A DNA stretch of 13,577 nt from Pseudolabrys sp. (GCA_029945495.1 JAQSCR010000448.1:1-13577); one strand, 5' to 3'. Positions 1 through 8,064 are shown, counted from the first letter of the stretch. The notes: generated by a model not told the origin, from the sequence alone. Made by a program: numbers and translations.

Positions 1-3000
1 ATCGCGTCGAGTAAATTTTGGTCGGTTATGCTGTCGTAGCCCTCAAGCACGATCGTGTCCGCGCCGATATTAAAGTTTAGAATCGTGTTGGCGCCGAGAT
101 GGGCCTCCGAATTGAAATGGAACGTATCGGCGCCGTTCGAGGCGAACGATATCGAAATCGTCTGCGACACCAATGCCTGTTGATTGTCGGCAATTGTCAC
201 GTCGTAGGATTGCGTCGCCGCGCCGTCGGTGAAAACGCTCGCGATTTCATCGCTAGTCAGATTGAAATGCCAGCCAACCGATCCGGTCCCGTTGGCTTCC
301 ATGACATGGCTGCCGTCATTATTGGGATCTTCAAGCGCAAACGTGCCGATAAAACTCTCGCCGCCTTCTTGCACCATCGCGCTGTGCGTGTCGGAAACGT
401 CGGCATCGCTGAACGCAATAGCGCCGCTGACCGCGGCGGCGGCGGTGACATTGCCCGACTCGACCCGGAACACATTGACCCCGACGATGCCGGAATTGCC
501 GACGGTGGAATCGAGCGCGAGCATTGCCGACTGGTTGCCGGACTGAGAAAATTCGTAAGTGTGGCTGGCAATACCGTCGCCCGCGCTATAGCCCGCTCGC
601 GCCGGAATCCCTCCGGAGCCCCCGTTTCCGCCACTCGCGTCGCCCGCCGTCCAGTTGATCGATTCGTAGCGCATGACGATGTCGAAATCGCCCTCACCGG
701 TCCCGATCAACTGAAGCTGGAACGCATTGGCGAGGTTGGTGTGGCCGGAGTAATAACCAACGTCGTCCCAAGTGACCGTCATCACGTGGTTGACCGAGTC
801 GAGATTGTAATAGACCAGGTTCGAGCCGGTTGAATGTCCGTCCGTCCCCGCGCTCGTCGCGCCGCCGCTGGTATCGATGTCGGCCCAGAACGGCGCGATA
901 ATCGCCAGCGAACTCGCAGTGATTGCATGCGGCGTGTAGGCACCGCTGGCTCCGCCGAAAGTGACGTTGCCGTTGTTATTGACGTAAAGCGACGTATATG
1001 AGTGACCAAAGAAATTGAGTCCGGCGGCGCCGAACACATCGGTAATATTGATCGCACCGGTCGACTCGTCGTCATTCGCGGCAAGGTATTGCGTGCCAAA
1101 GCGGGACGGTCCGCCCAGGCCGTTGATCAGGTCGTGGCTGGCCGTCAAATAGGAAGCAGCGGTCGCGCTCAATGTCGGGTTTGTAAATTGGCCGGTCGAT
1201 GTCGTCCCAACGATCGTGGGCGCGTCGGATGTGCCGCCGATTACAATGGTCACATCCTGTGCGACCACGCCGCCGTGACCGTCGCTAATCTGGACGGTGT
1301 AGATCTCAGAGACGCTCTGGCCGCCATTGAGGCCCTGGACCGCGGCATTGTCGACCGTGAAGGTCCACGCCACCTGCCCCTGACCGGAGCCGCCTGGGGA
1401 TTCGATAATGGTCGGCGTGAAGGTACCCAGCTCACCACCAGGCACGGTGAATCCTGGCGCTTTGGATGTGTCACTGGCGAAACCGATCACCGAGGCCGTA
1501 TGGGTGTCGGTCAGATCGACATCGGAGAAATTGAAGGCGCCATGGGTCGAGAGCGTGTTCCCGGGCGCGCCCGCAAACGCGGGCGTGGTGTGGTCCTCGG
1601 TCACGCTGCCGAAGATGCCGCCCGTGCGATCGACCACGAACACGTCGGACGTGCCGTTGGTGTCGCCGGAGACGAGGTTATTCGCCGTGCTGGCGAAGGC
1701 GACGAAGGCTCCTTGGAAATAGTTGCCGGCGGAGATGCTGGAACCGAGCGTGCTGTCGCCGTTGCCCTGGCTGCCGTCGCTGGCGACTGAAACGCGCGTG
1801 AAGGTGTGGTTCGCCACGTCGTAGACGAAAGTGTCGCCTTGCCCATTGGTGTCGCCCGGCACCAGGTTGGTCGCCACGCTGGCGAAGATGACCTCGCTGC
1901 CATTGGCGCTGATTGTGGCTCGGTAGCTGGCGCCGTTCGCATGGAAGCTCGTATTGTCGGTGACGCCAACAATATTGTTCGTTTCGCGGTCGAAAACGAA
2001 AATATCCATTTGGTCGTTCGTAACGCCGCCGGCCTGCGTGTCGAGCGCCTTGGAGTCGCTCTGGAACACGACATAGCGGCCGTCGTTGCTCATCGGCGCC
2101 CACCAGTTATCATCGTTGCTACCGGACGATGTCGCGATGATCTGGGCGGTGTTGGTGGCGAGGTCGTAGGTGTAGAGCGTGGCGTCGCCGACCGCCGTAA
2201 CGGTCCCATCTTCGGGGTTAAAAATTTTCTCCACCGCCCAGAACGTCACATAGTTACCATTGGCGCTGATGTCGGGCTGTTGGATCTCGACGGAATCGTT
2301 TGGATTCAAGTTGGGGTCGGGGATGCCGAGCAACGCCAGCGTGATGTCGGTCTGGATATGGCCGGTGAGATCGGTGACGTAGATATGCCGGACAGGTGGA
2401 CCGGTATTGTCGCCAAAATCAGTGCTCGCAAAGACGATCTGGCCGCCAGCGAAGCGCGGATCGTCGTTGACGGTGAACGGCTGACCAATTGCGGGATTGT
2501 TCAGCACGTGCACCGTATCGGCGTCACGGTCATAAACGTAAATATGGCTGACACTGTTAAACCCGGTAGGCGATTTTTCGTCGGCAACCTGAAATACGCC
2601 CCTGAACACGACGTTGCTGCCGTCACCGCTGATCGAAAATCCGGAAAAGAACTCGCCCGTATGTTTGGCCGGAATGTGGGCGGCATCGGTCAGTACCGTG
2701 GTGGCGTTGGTTAGCCGGTCGTAGAGGTAGACATCGCCCTTGTCGGAATTATTGCCGCCGTTGGGAACTTGCTCGTCGCTGAAGAATACGACCCAGCGTC
2801 CGTCGTTGCTCATCGCCGGCGCGATCATCTGCACCGCCAGCGCGTCCGTACCTTCCGGCAGCGGGCTGGGAATCGGTACTTTCACAATGGCCGGCGTGAG
2901 GTCGACCGTTGGCGCATCGTTCACCGGCGTCACCGTCACGGTCGCCGTGACGGTGTTACTGAGGTTATGGGCGCCCGCCCCGTCATCGACCTGATAGCTG

Positions 3001-4889
3001 ATGGTGCGCGTCTCGGCAGACGGGTCGTCGCTTGTATTGGCATAAGCCACCGAGCGCAGCGCCGCCTGATAGTCCGCCACGCTGGCGACGCCGCTCAGCG
3101 TCAGCACTCCGGTTTCGGAATCGTAATTGGCGGTAATGCCGTTCTGATCCGCGAAACTCAGGACGTCCTGACCAAAATGGAAATTGGCAGAGATGGTGAC
3201 CGTGGCGCCCCACAAGGTCGCACTGTCGACATCCGACAGCGTCACCACCGCGTCGATCGACGTCGGAGCTTGATTCTCCGTATAGGCCATCGTCGGGCTA
3301 TTGGGCTGTGCGATAACCGGCGCGTCGTTGACCGCGGCAACGGTAATGTCGATCGTATCCGTCGCGCTCGTTGAATGCCCATCGGTCGTTGTGACGGAAA
3401 CCGAAGCCTGACCGCTGTATTCGGCCGCCGGCGTGAAACTCATGCCCTCGAGCGCCGCGTTGATGGAATCCTGCGTGCCGGAAAACGTCATGGTCGCGTC
3501 GCCGCTGCCGTCGCCGCTCGTGAAGGTGAGCCCGGCAACGCCGCTGAGGCTCAATACGCCATGCGTGGCCGCCACCGTCACCGTCAGCGACGCCGTGTCG
3601 GCGTCGAACACCGATATCGCATTGCCATGGGTACTGCTGAAGACGAGCGCGGTGTCTTCGTTGGCGGTCTGCTGCAGCGGCCCGAAAGTCAGCGGCGCCA
3701 GATTGGCCGGAATTTTGACTTCCTCGACTGTGGTCGTCTTGTTGCCATCCCCATCGGTTGTCGTTTGCGTCACTGTCGCCGAAGTCGGCGGCGCCGGGTT
3801 GCCGTCGTTCGGGTCCGGCGTGCCGTTCGGCCCGTTTGGGTTGATGAAATGCAGATCGATCTGAAATTGCGTGTGCGGCTTATCGGTCGATTGGGGGTTG
3901 GGAGTGGCGTTGGGGTCCGGCTGCTGGTTCTGCTGCAGAATCTGATCGCCGATCGCCTTGATGCTCAATATCTGCTGAAGCGCGGCAAGTTCGGTCGCCA
4001 GTTGGACCGGCGTTTTCTGAATTTCCTCGGCCAGCACCTGCAGCGGCCCGACCGGCCGCACGAGGATCATCGGGCCGTCCTGCACGACGTTGGCAATGAT
4101 GTTGCCGCGGCTGTCGAGAATGACCGCGCCGGTCGCGCTCTGCGAGACGTAGAAATTGACCGTGCCGTCGTTGGCGGTGGTCACGCCGCCGACGGTACCG
4201 CGAATAGCCATCGTCGCGACCGGCGTGCCGATCTTCATGTCGCCGTTGTGCGCGACTTCGCCGGAAATGAAGGTGAGCGAGCCCTGCACAAGATCGAGCA
4301 ACTGCGAATTGGCCGAGCCCTTCGGGTCATAGACGAATTCGTTGACGACCAGGCGAGAATTGGCGGTGAGGTTGAGGGTGCTGCCGTCATTGAAGGTGAC
4401 GCCGAACGTGCCGGCCACGGTTTGCAGCACGTCGCCCTTGAGGATCGCGTCGCCGGCATGCGCGGCCATGGCGACGCCGTTGCGGACGATTGTTGCGTCA
4501 CTGTCGGCTTGAACGACCCGGCCGATCGCCTGGGCAGGCGGTTGCGCGGTGCCGGCCTGGGCGTATTGCCCTGGCGCCTGCGGACCGGCCAGCGCGGCGA
4601 CCACGTCGGGCGACAGCGCCGCGCCTTCGGGCGACAGCAATCTGGCGTGCACATCGGTCGCGAAATAGTCGTGGACGACAAAGGCCTTCCCGTCCTCGCC
4701 GATCAGAACCAGGTCGGCGCCGGCGCGGCTGAACTGTGCGGTGAACAGCAGATGGCTGTCGGGAATGGTCGCGCTCGGGCCGTCGGAGCCGTTGTCGATC
4801 GCGATCTGAGTCGGGGCGGCTGTCGCCGCCGCGGATGCGGCGCCGAACGAAAAATGCTCGCCTTCCCAACCGTCAACGCTGCGTAGCAT
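1..4889 (-). CDS. Giant FecR/cadherin-like/PD40/NIDO surface protein, probable type I secretion substrate (C-terminus cut by window edge)
   Basis: The frame is open from ATG at 4889 to the left edge, giving at least 1629 residues. There is no signal peptide, which fits type I secretion. Domain order by residue: an N-terminal module (about 40-118); a FecR domain (about 120-235, ending in MAIRGTVGG); a Gln/Pro/Asn-rich linker (about 310-400); two cadherin-like (tandem-95 type) repeats (about 405-657, each ending near VNDAP); PD40/TolB-like propeller blades (about 690-1090, with MSNDGR at 693 and 933, and two LVxGDTNG motifs); a VCBS-like segment (1096-1222); a NIDO domain (about 1270-1450, with FFGHS and IAPFWADID); a second VCBS-like segment (about 1480-1580); and a tail beginning GADTFHFN that resembles C-terminal type I secretion regions. 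The start is the first ATG after an in-frame stop near 4994, with AGGGGA about 10 bases upstream. By family it should be an exported adhesin or matrix protein; its ligand is unknown. No transporter genes are in view. Confidence 0.88.
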   Translation of the reverse strand, partial: MLRSVDGWEGEHFSFGAASAAATAAPTQIAIDNGSDGPSATIPDSHLLFTAQFSRAGADLVLIGEDGKAFVVHDYFATDVHARLLSPEGAALSPDVVAALAGPQAPGQYAQAGTAQPPAQAIGRVVQADSDATIVRNGVAMAAHAGDAILKGDVLQTVAGTFGVTFNDGSTLNLTANSRLVVNEFVYDPKGSANSQLLDLVQGSLTFISGEVAHNGDMKIGTPVATMAIRGTVGGVTTANDGTVNFYVSQSATGAVILDSRGNIIANVVQDGPMILVRPVGPLQVLAEEIQKTPVQLATELAALQQILSIKAIGDQILQQNQQPDPNATPNPQSTDKPHTQFQIDLHFINPNGPNGTPDPNDGNPAPPTSATVTQTTTDGDGNKTTTVEEVKIPANLAPLTFGPLQQTANEDTALVFSSTHGNAISVFDADTASLTVTVAATHGVLSLSGVAGLTFTSGDGSGDATMTFSGTQDSINAALEGMSFTPAAEYSGQASVSVTTTDGHSTSATDTIDITVAAVNDAPVIAQPNSPTMAYTENQAPTSIDAVVTLSDVDSATLWGATVTISANFHFGQDVLSFADQNGITANYDSETGVLTLSGVASVADYQAALRSVAYANTSDDPSAETRTISYQVDDGAGAHNLSNTVTATVTVTPVNDAPTVDLTPAIVKVPIPSPLPEGTDALAVQMIAPAMSNDGRWVVFFSDEQVPNGGNNSDKGDVYLYDRLTNATTVLTDAAHIPAKHTGEFFSGFSISGDGSNVVFRGVFQVADEKSPTGFNSVSHIYVYDRDADTVHVLNNPAIGQPFTVNDDPRFAGGQIVFASTDFGDNTGPPVRHIYVTDLTGHIQTDITLALLGIPDPNLNPNDSVEIQQPDISANGNYVTFWAVEKIFNPEDGTVTAVGDATLYTYDLATNTAQIIATSSGSNDDNWWAPMSNDGRYVVFQSDSKALDTQAGGVTNDQMDIFVFDRETNNIVGVTDNTSFHANGASYRATISANGSEVIFASVATNLVPGDTNGQGDTFVYDVANHTFTRVSVASDGSQGNGDSTLGSSISAGNYFQGAFVAFASTANNLVSGDTNGTSDVFVVDRTGGIFGSVTEDHTTPAFAGAPGNTLSTHGAFNFSDVDLTDTHTASVIGFASDTSKAPGFTVPGGELGTFTPTIIESPGGSGQGQVAWTFTVDNAAVQGLNGGQSVSEIYTVQISDGHGGVVAQDVTIVIGGTSDAPTIVGTTSTGQFTNPTLSATAASYLTASHDLINGLGGPSRFGTQYLAANDDESTGAINITDVFGAAGLNFFGHSYTSLYVNNNGNVTFGGASGAYTPHAITASSLAIIAPFWADIDTSGGATSAGTDGHSTGSNLVYYNLDSVNHVMTVTWDDVGYYSGHTNLANAFQLQLIGTGEGDFDIVMRYESINWTAGDASGGNGGSGGIPARAGYSAGDGIASHTYEFSQSGNQSAMLALDSTVGNSGIVGVNVFRVESGNVTAAAAVSGAIAFSDADVSDTHSAMVQEGGESFIGTFALEDPNNDGSHVMEANGTGSVGWHFNLTSDEIASVFTDGAATQSYDVTIADNQQALVSQTISISFASNGADTFHFNSEAHLGANTILNFNIGADTIVLEGYDSITDQNLLDA

Positions 4890-5289
4890 AACCGCGCGTC
4901 CCCTGAGGCCTTGACCGACCCACTCTTGTTCGATTTTTTTGCTTAGAAGCCCCCCGACGAGGCTGGTTAACAAATACTTATCGGTATCAGGGGGTTAGTC
5001 AATGCAGATTGGGATAAAGAAGCCAGTATGTACGCGGCAGGATTAATGCGGGGGACGATGCGGCTCGGCCGTCGCAACCACCGGACAAATCTGCATAATA
5101 AACCAGCAAAACACCCGCTTTTGATCAATCGAATTGTTTATGACAACGGCGCCGAACGCCTTTCGACCCAAGGGGCCATCTAGCGGGAGAGCCCATCGGT
5201 CCCGTAGTCTGCCAATCTTGCGGCCGGCATGACGGCGGACGGTCGCGGTTAACGCGAGCCGGCCATAAAGACGGGGCTGAATATCATCC
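4890..5289. other. Intergenic region between divergent adhesin and channel genes
   Basis: This 400-base stretch separates two divergently transcribed genes and should hold both promoters. On the minus strand, TTGACT (5002-4997) lies 17 bases from AAGTAT (4979-4974), a weak sigma-70-like pair for the surface protein gene that would leave a leader of about 80 bases. On the plus strand, a 7-base inverted repeat (GGCCGGC 5222-5228, GCCGGCC 5258-5264) encloses GTTAAC flanked by CGC/GCG. It would form a hairpin in the channel mRNA leader, ending 25 bases before the start codon. The stretch is richer in A/T than the neighbouring genes. An 86-codon minus-strand frame here is not convincing. Confidence 0.5.
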
Positions 5290-6420
5290 ATGGCACAGCG
5301 CAACGTCGACGACCCGCCCGCCAGCCTCGGACCCTATGGACCCGGCACTTATCACATTCTGAAATATTCAGCCTTGGCGCTGGGTCTGGCCGCGATGATG
5401 GCGATGACGGTCCCCACCCTTCGGGCCGACTGGTCGCCCTGGCTTGCGACCTGCCTGTGGTGCTGTTTCGGCTTCTTTGTCGCGGAGCTGGCGCTCAAGC
5501 TCTGGCAGGGTGCGCACACCGGGCATGTGATGGGCTATCTGCTCTCAGGCACCGGAGCGATCGATATTCTGGCAATCGTTCCCGTTCCGCTCGCGTTGTT
5601 CGCCGGCGTTCCGCCAGACACCGCCTGGCTGTTCGCAGCGCTCTGGGTGTTCAAGCTCGCCGCTGCCGTCCCGGGATTGTCGATGCTCGGGCGTATTGTG
5701 TCGCTCGAGGCGCGCCCGCTGGCCAGCGTGTTCATCATCTTCCTGATCATATTGCTGCTCGCCGGCGTCGCCTTGCACTTGCTGGAGCGCGCCGCGCAGC
5801 CGGACCGTTTCGGCAGCCTGCCGATGTCGCTGTGGTGGGCGGTGACAACCTTGTCCACGACCGGCTACGGCGACGCCGTGCCGGAGACTTTCTTCGGCCG
5901 CATGGTCGCGGGCGCCGTGATGGTCTGCGGGCTCGCGGTGTTCGGACTGCTGACCGGCATTCTCGCCACCGGCTTTGCCGCCGAACATCGCCGCCGCGAA
6001 TTCATCCGCAACTGGGACCTGGTGACCGGCGTACCGTTCCTGCGCAACCTCGATGCACCCGCGATCATCGAACTGACGCGCATGCTGCGCCGGCTGGACC
6101 TGCCCGAGCGCAGCATCGTTGTGCGGCGCGGCCGGCCGGGCGACTGTATGTATTTCATCGCGCACGGCGAAGTGGAAGTGAAGGTCGAGCCGCAACCGGT
6201 CCGGCTCGGCCCCGGCTCGTTCTTCGGCGAATTCGCCCTGCTCGACGGCGGGCCGCGCAGCGCGACCGTGACGACGACCATGGCCTCGACGCTCCTGGTC
6301 CTCGACGTCACCGACTTTCGCGCCTTTACCGCGCATCACCCAGCGCTCGCGCAAGCGGTGGAGATGGAATCGGCAAAACGAAAGACCGATGTCAAAGCCG
6401 CGCCACCCGCTCAACCGTGA
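5290..6420 (+). CDS. MloK1-like cyclic-nucleotide-gated potassium channel
   Basis: This 376-residue inner-membrane protein has the full architecture of the bacterial MloK1 family (about 355 residues). Six hydrophobic segments lie at about 21-42, 51-72, 81-104, 111-137, 143-165 and 205-230. The pore helix and K+ selectivity filter TTGYGD (190-195) sit between the fifth and sixth. A short linker (RRREFIRNWDLV) leads to a C-terminal cyclic-nucleotide-binding domain (about 255-365). That domain has the phosphate-binding cassette FFGEFALLDGGPRSATV at 321-337, and R333 is the arginine that contacts the cyclic phosphate in this fold. The fourth segment has only one Lys and one Arg and no regular Arg ladder, so it is probably gated by ligand rather than voltage. 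The expected role is cAMP- or cGMP-controlled K+ flux. The start is the only ATG ahead of the first helix; its ribosome site (GGGG about 14 bases away) is poor. The next two genes are also related to cyclic nucleotides or phosphodiesterases. Confidence 0.93.
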   Translation: MAQRNVDDPPASLGPYGPGTYHILKYSALALGLAAMMAMTVPTLRADWSPWLATCLWCCFGFFVAELALKLWQGAHTGHVMGYLLSGTGAIDILAIVPVPLALFAGVPPDTAWLFAALWVFKLAAAVPGLSMLGRIVSLEARPLASVFIIFLIILLLAGVALHLLERAAQPDRFGSLPMSLWWAVTTLSTTGYGDAVPETFFGRMVAGAVMVCGLAVFGLLTGILATGFAAEHRRREFIRNWDLVTGVPFLRNLDAPAIIELTRMLRRLDLPERSIVVRRGRPGDCMYFIAHGEVEVKVEPQPVRLGPGSFFGEFALLDGGPRSATVTTTMASTLLVLDVTDFRAFTAHHPALAQAVEMESAKRKTDVKAAPPAQP

Positions 6421-6468
6421 CACGCATCACAGCCTGCGACAGCGTGACGGCGCAATTTCATCCCGCCG

Positions 6469-6506
6469 CAATTCACAATTGCCATGCGGCGCGAATAGAC
6501 TATGAA
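6469..6506 (+). promoter_or_regulatory. Candidate sigma-70 promoter with overlapping palindrome, upstream of MBL-fold gene
   Basis: TTGCCA (6479-6484, five of six matches to the -35 consensus) is followed after 16 bases by TATGAA (6501-6506, four of six matches to -10). This places a transcript start about 33 bases before the MBL-fold gene. The inverted repeat CAATTcacAATTG (6469-6481) overlaps the -35 element and is nested in a longer GCCGCA/TGCGGC inverted repeat (6465-6490), so a repressor site is possible. This would let the MBL and Popeye-like genes be transcribed apart from the channel. The assignment rests on sequence resemblance only. Confidence 0.4.
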
Positions 6507-6545
6507 CAGGCAAGTTCTCTCGGGCGCGATAGGCGGTGAAGGTCA

Positions 6546-7364
6546 ATGCGAATTCGATTCTGGGGCGTCCGTGGAAGCATCGCCTGTCCAGGGCCCGAAA
6601 CAATCCGTTACGGCGGTAATACGCCATGCATTGAAGTGCGCTGCGGCGATCACGTCCTGATCTTCGACGCCGGCACCGGCCTGCGTCCGTTCGGCAACGC
6701 ACTCGTCAAGAACGTGAAAATCCGCACCGTCGATATCTTTCTGACGCATTGTCACCTCGATCACGTGACCGGCCTGCCCTTCTTCGCGCCGTTTTTTGTC
6801 GACGGTTACAAGGTTCGCGTCTGGGCCGGCAACCTGCTGCCCGATAGCAGCGTCGAGCAGGTCATGCGCAAGCTGATGAGCTCGCCATTGTTTCCGGTCG
6901 AGGTCGAAATTTTCCACGCGGATATCGAATATCGCGATTTCCGCTCCGGCGATGTTTTGCAGCCGTTCGACGGCGTCACCCTGCACACCGCGCCGCTCGA
7001 CCATCCCGACGGCGCCAGCGGCTACCGGTTGGAATATGGTGGCAAGGTATTTGCATTGATCAGCGACACGTCGGGATTTCCCGGCAAGCGCGACCGCGAA
7101 CTGGTGTCGCTGGCGCGCGGAGCCGATATTGTGGTGTACGATGCGACGTTCACGGAAGAGGAAATCGCCACGCGCGAGAGCTGGGGCCATTCCACCTGGC
7201 AGCGCGGCATTCGCCTCGCCGATGAAGCCGGCGCCAGGCAACTCTGCCTGTTTCACCATGACCCGTCGCATGACGACGATTTCATGGATGCGCTGGCCGC
7301 CGACGCCAGCGATGCGCGGCCCGGCACGATCACGGCGCGCGAAGGCCAGATCATCGATTTATGA
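6546..7364 (+). CDS. MBL-fold metallo-hydrolase, phosphodiesterase-like
   Basis: This 272-residue soluble protein has no signal peptide or membrane helix. It has the complete two-metal site of the metallo-beta-lactamase fold: HCHLDH (68-73), H153 in LDHPDG, D174 in ISDTSG, and H237/H238 in the C-terminal LFHHDPSHDDD. The N-terminus (FWGVRGS, then YGGNT at 22-26) marks the PhnP/RNase Z-like branch that includes cyclic phosphodiesterases and nucleases, rather than antibiotic lactamases. Cytosolic hydrolysis of a phosphodiester is the likely activity; the substrate cannot be read from the sequence. The start ATG follows GGTGAAGG at a short distance. The gene lies 125 bases after the channel and 47 bases before the membrane cyclic-nucleotide-binding gene. 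Cleavage of the same cyclic nucleotide that its neighbours sense is inference. A general RNA- or phosphonate-related enzyme is the alternative. Confidence 0.88.
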   Translation: MRIRFWGVRGSIACPGPETIRYGGNTPCIEVRCGDHVLIFDAGTGLRPFGNALVKNVKIRTVDIFLTHCHLDHVTGLPFFAPFFVDGYKVRVWAGNLLPDSSVEQVMRKLMSSPLFPVEVEIFHADIEYRDFRSGDVLQPFDGVTLHTAPLDHPDGASGYRLEYGGKVFALISDTSGFPGKRDRELVSLARGADIVVYDATFTEEEIATRESWGHSTWQRGIRLADEAGARQLCLFHHDPSHDDDFMDALAADASDARPGTITAREGQIIDL

Positions 7365-7411
7365 GATCGCGGCTTTAGACACATAGAGGAATTTGGGCGG
7401 GGAATTTGGAC

Positions 7412-8062
7412 ATGGATCACGATACGCTGCACAGCATTACGGTCGTCCTGGGGTTCATTGCCGGTGCGCTGTACATTGCCAGCCATTACATGAAGACAAT
7501 GGTGCCGCTGCGCATTTGTGAAATTGCCAGCAATGCCCTGTTCGTCATTTACGGCGCTATGTATCCGTCATGGCCGACGCTGGCGCTCTACGGCATCCTC
7601 GTGCCGCTGAACTCGCTGCGTCTTTATGAAATGCTGCAACTGGTCAAGAAGGTCCGCTCGGCCTCGCAAGGCGACCTGTCGATGGACTGGCTGAAACCGT
7701 TCATGCACAAGCACTCCTACAAGAAGGGCGACCTGCTGTTCCACAAAGACGATCACGCCGAGGAAATGTTCTACATCGTCAGCGGCACCTGCCGCATCAA
7801 GGAACTCGGTATCGACTTGCAGCCGGGCCAACTGGTCGGCGAAATGGGCTTCCTGACGCCGGAGCACAAGCGCACCCAAACGGTCGAATGCCTCGACGAT
7901 GTCGAGATGCTGACCATCACCTACGATAAAGTCAGCGAACTCTATTTCCAGAATCCGACCTTCGGATTCTATTTCCTCAAGCTGACCAGCGAGCGACTGT
8001 TGCAGAACGTCAAGCGGCTGGAACGTGAGCTCGAGGCCCGCCCGCACGCGGTGCCGGCCTGA
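7412..8062 (+). CDS. Three-helix membrane protein with cyclic-nucleotide-binding domain, Popeye-like topology
   Basis: This is a 216-residue protein. Three hydrophobic helices (about 8-25, 33-50, 55-72) are followed by a basic linker (LVKKVR) and a cytosolic cyclic-nucleotide-binding fold (about 91-200). The cassette region LVGEMGFLTPEHKRTQTV (141-158) keeps the Gly-Glu pair and an arginine (R154), but has Thr-Gln where the usual motif has Ser-Ala, so ligand binding may be altered. There is no helix-turn-helix, so it is not a Crp/Fnr regulator. The order of three helices then a binding domain, and the LR-x8-LFVIYG and VPLNSLRLYEML pattern, resemble animal Popeye proteins. ATG 7412 is chosen because CGGGGAA lies seven bases upstream; a TTG two codons earlier is possible. 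It sits 47 bases after the MBL-fold gene, probably on the same transcript. It is likely a membrane cAMP/cGMP sensor or adaptor; its partner is unknown. Confidence 0.85.
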   Translation: MDHDTLHSITVVLGFIAGALYIASHYMKTMVPLRICEIASNALFVIYGAMYPSWPTLALYGILVPLNSLRLYEMLQLVKKVRSASQGDLSMDWLKPFMHKHSYKKGDLLFHKDDHAEEMFYIVSGTCRIKELGIDLQPGQLVGEMGFLTPEHKRTQTVECLDDVEMLTITYDKVSELYFQNPTFGFYFLKLTSERLLQNVKRLERELEARPHAVPA

Positions 8063-8064
8063 CG

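Noticed and set aside
1002..2714. Plus-strand frames of 262 and 302 codons opposite the surface protein
   Set aside because: The minus-strand frame is continuous and carries the PD40, VCBS-like and NIDO motifs. The plus frames are complements of repeat-coding sequence.
3375..4886. 503-codon open frame on the plus strand
   Set aside because: It lies wholly antisense to the FecR surface protein. Its translation is Arg/Gly/Val-rich with no recognisable domain, as expected for the complement of a GC-rich gene.
4921..4975. T-run with nearby GCTT/AAGC repeat, as a possible intrinsic terminator
   Set aside because: The stem is only four bases with a two-base loop, and no gene ends nearby on either strand. 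The run lies in the leader of the surface protein gene.
5121..5134. TTGATCAATCGAAT as a possible FNR/FixK box
   Set aside because: Only the first half-site (TTGAT) matches TTGAT-N4-ATCAA; the second half does not.
5043..5303. 86-codon minus-strand frame in the intergenic region
   Set aside because: It overlaps the channel start, has no recognisable motif, and lies where two divergent promoters are expected.
5457..6539. 360-codon plus-strand frame and a 292-codon minus-strand frame over the channel gene
   Set aside because: Both overlap the clearly coding channel frame (filter TTGYGD, binding cassette) and have Arg-rich shadow composition.
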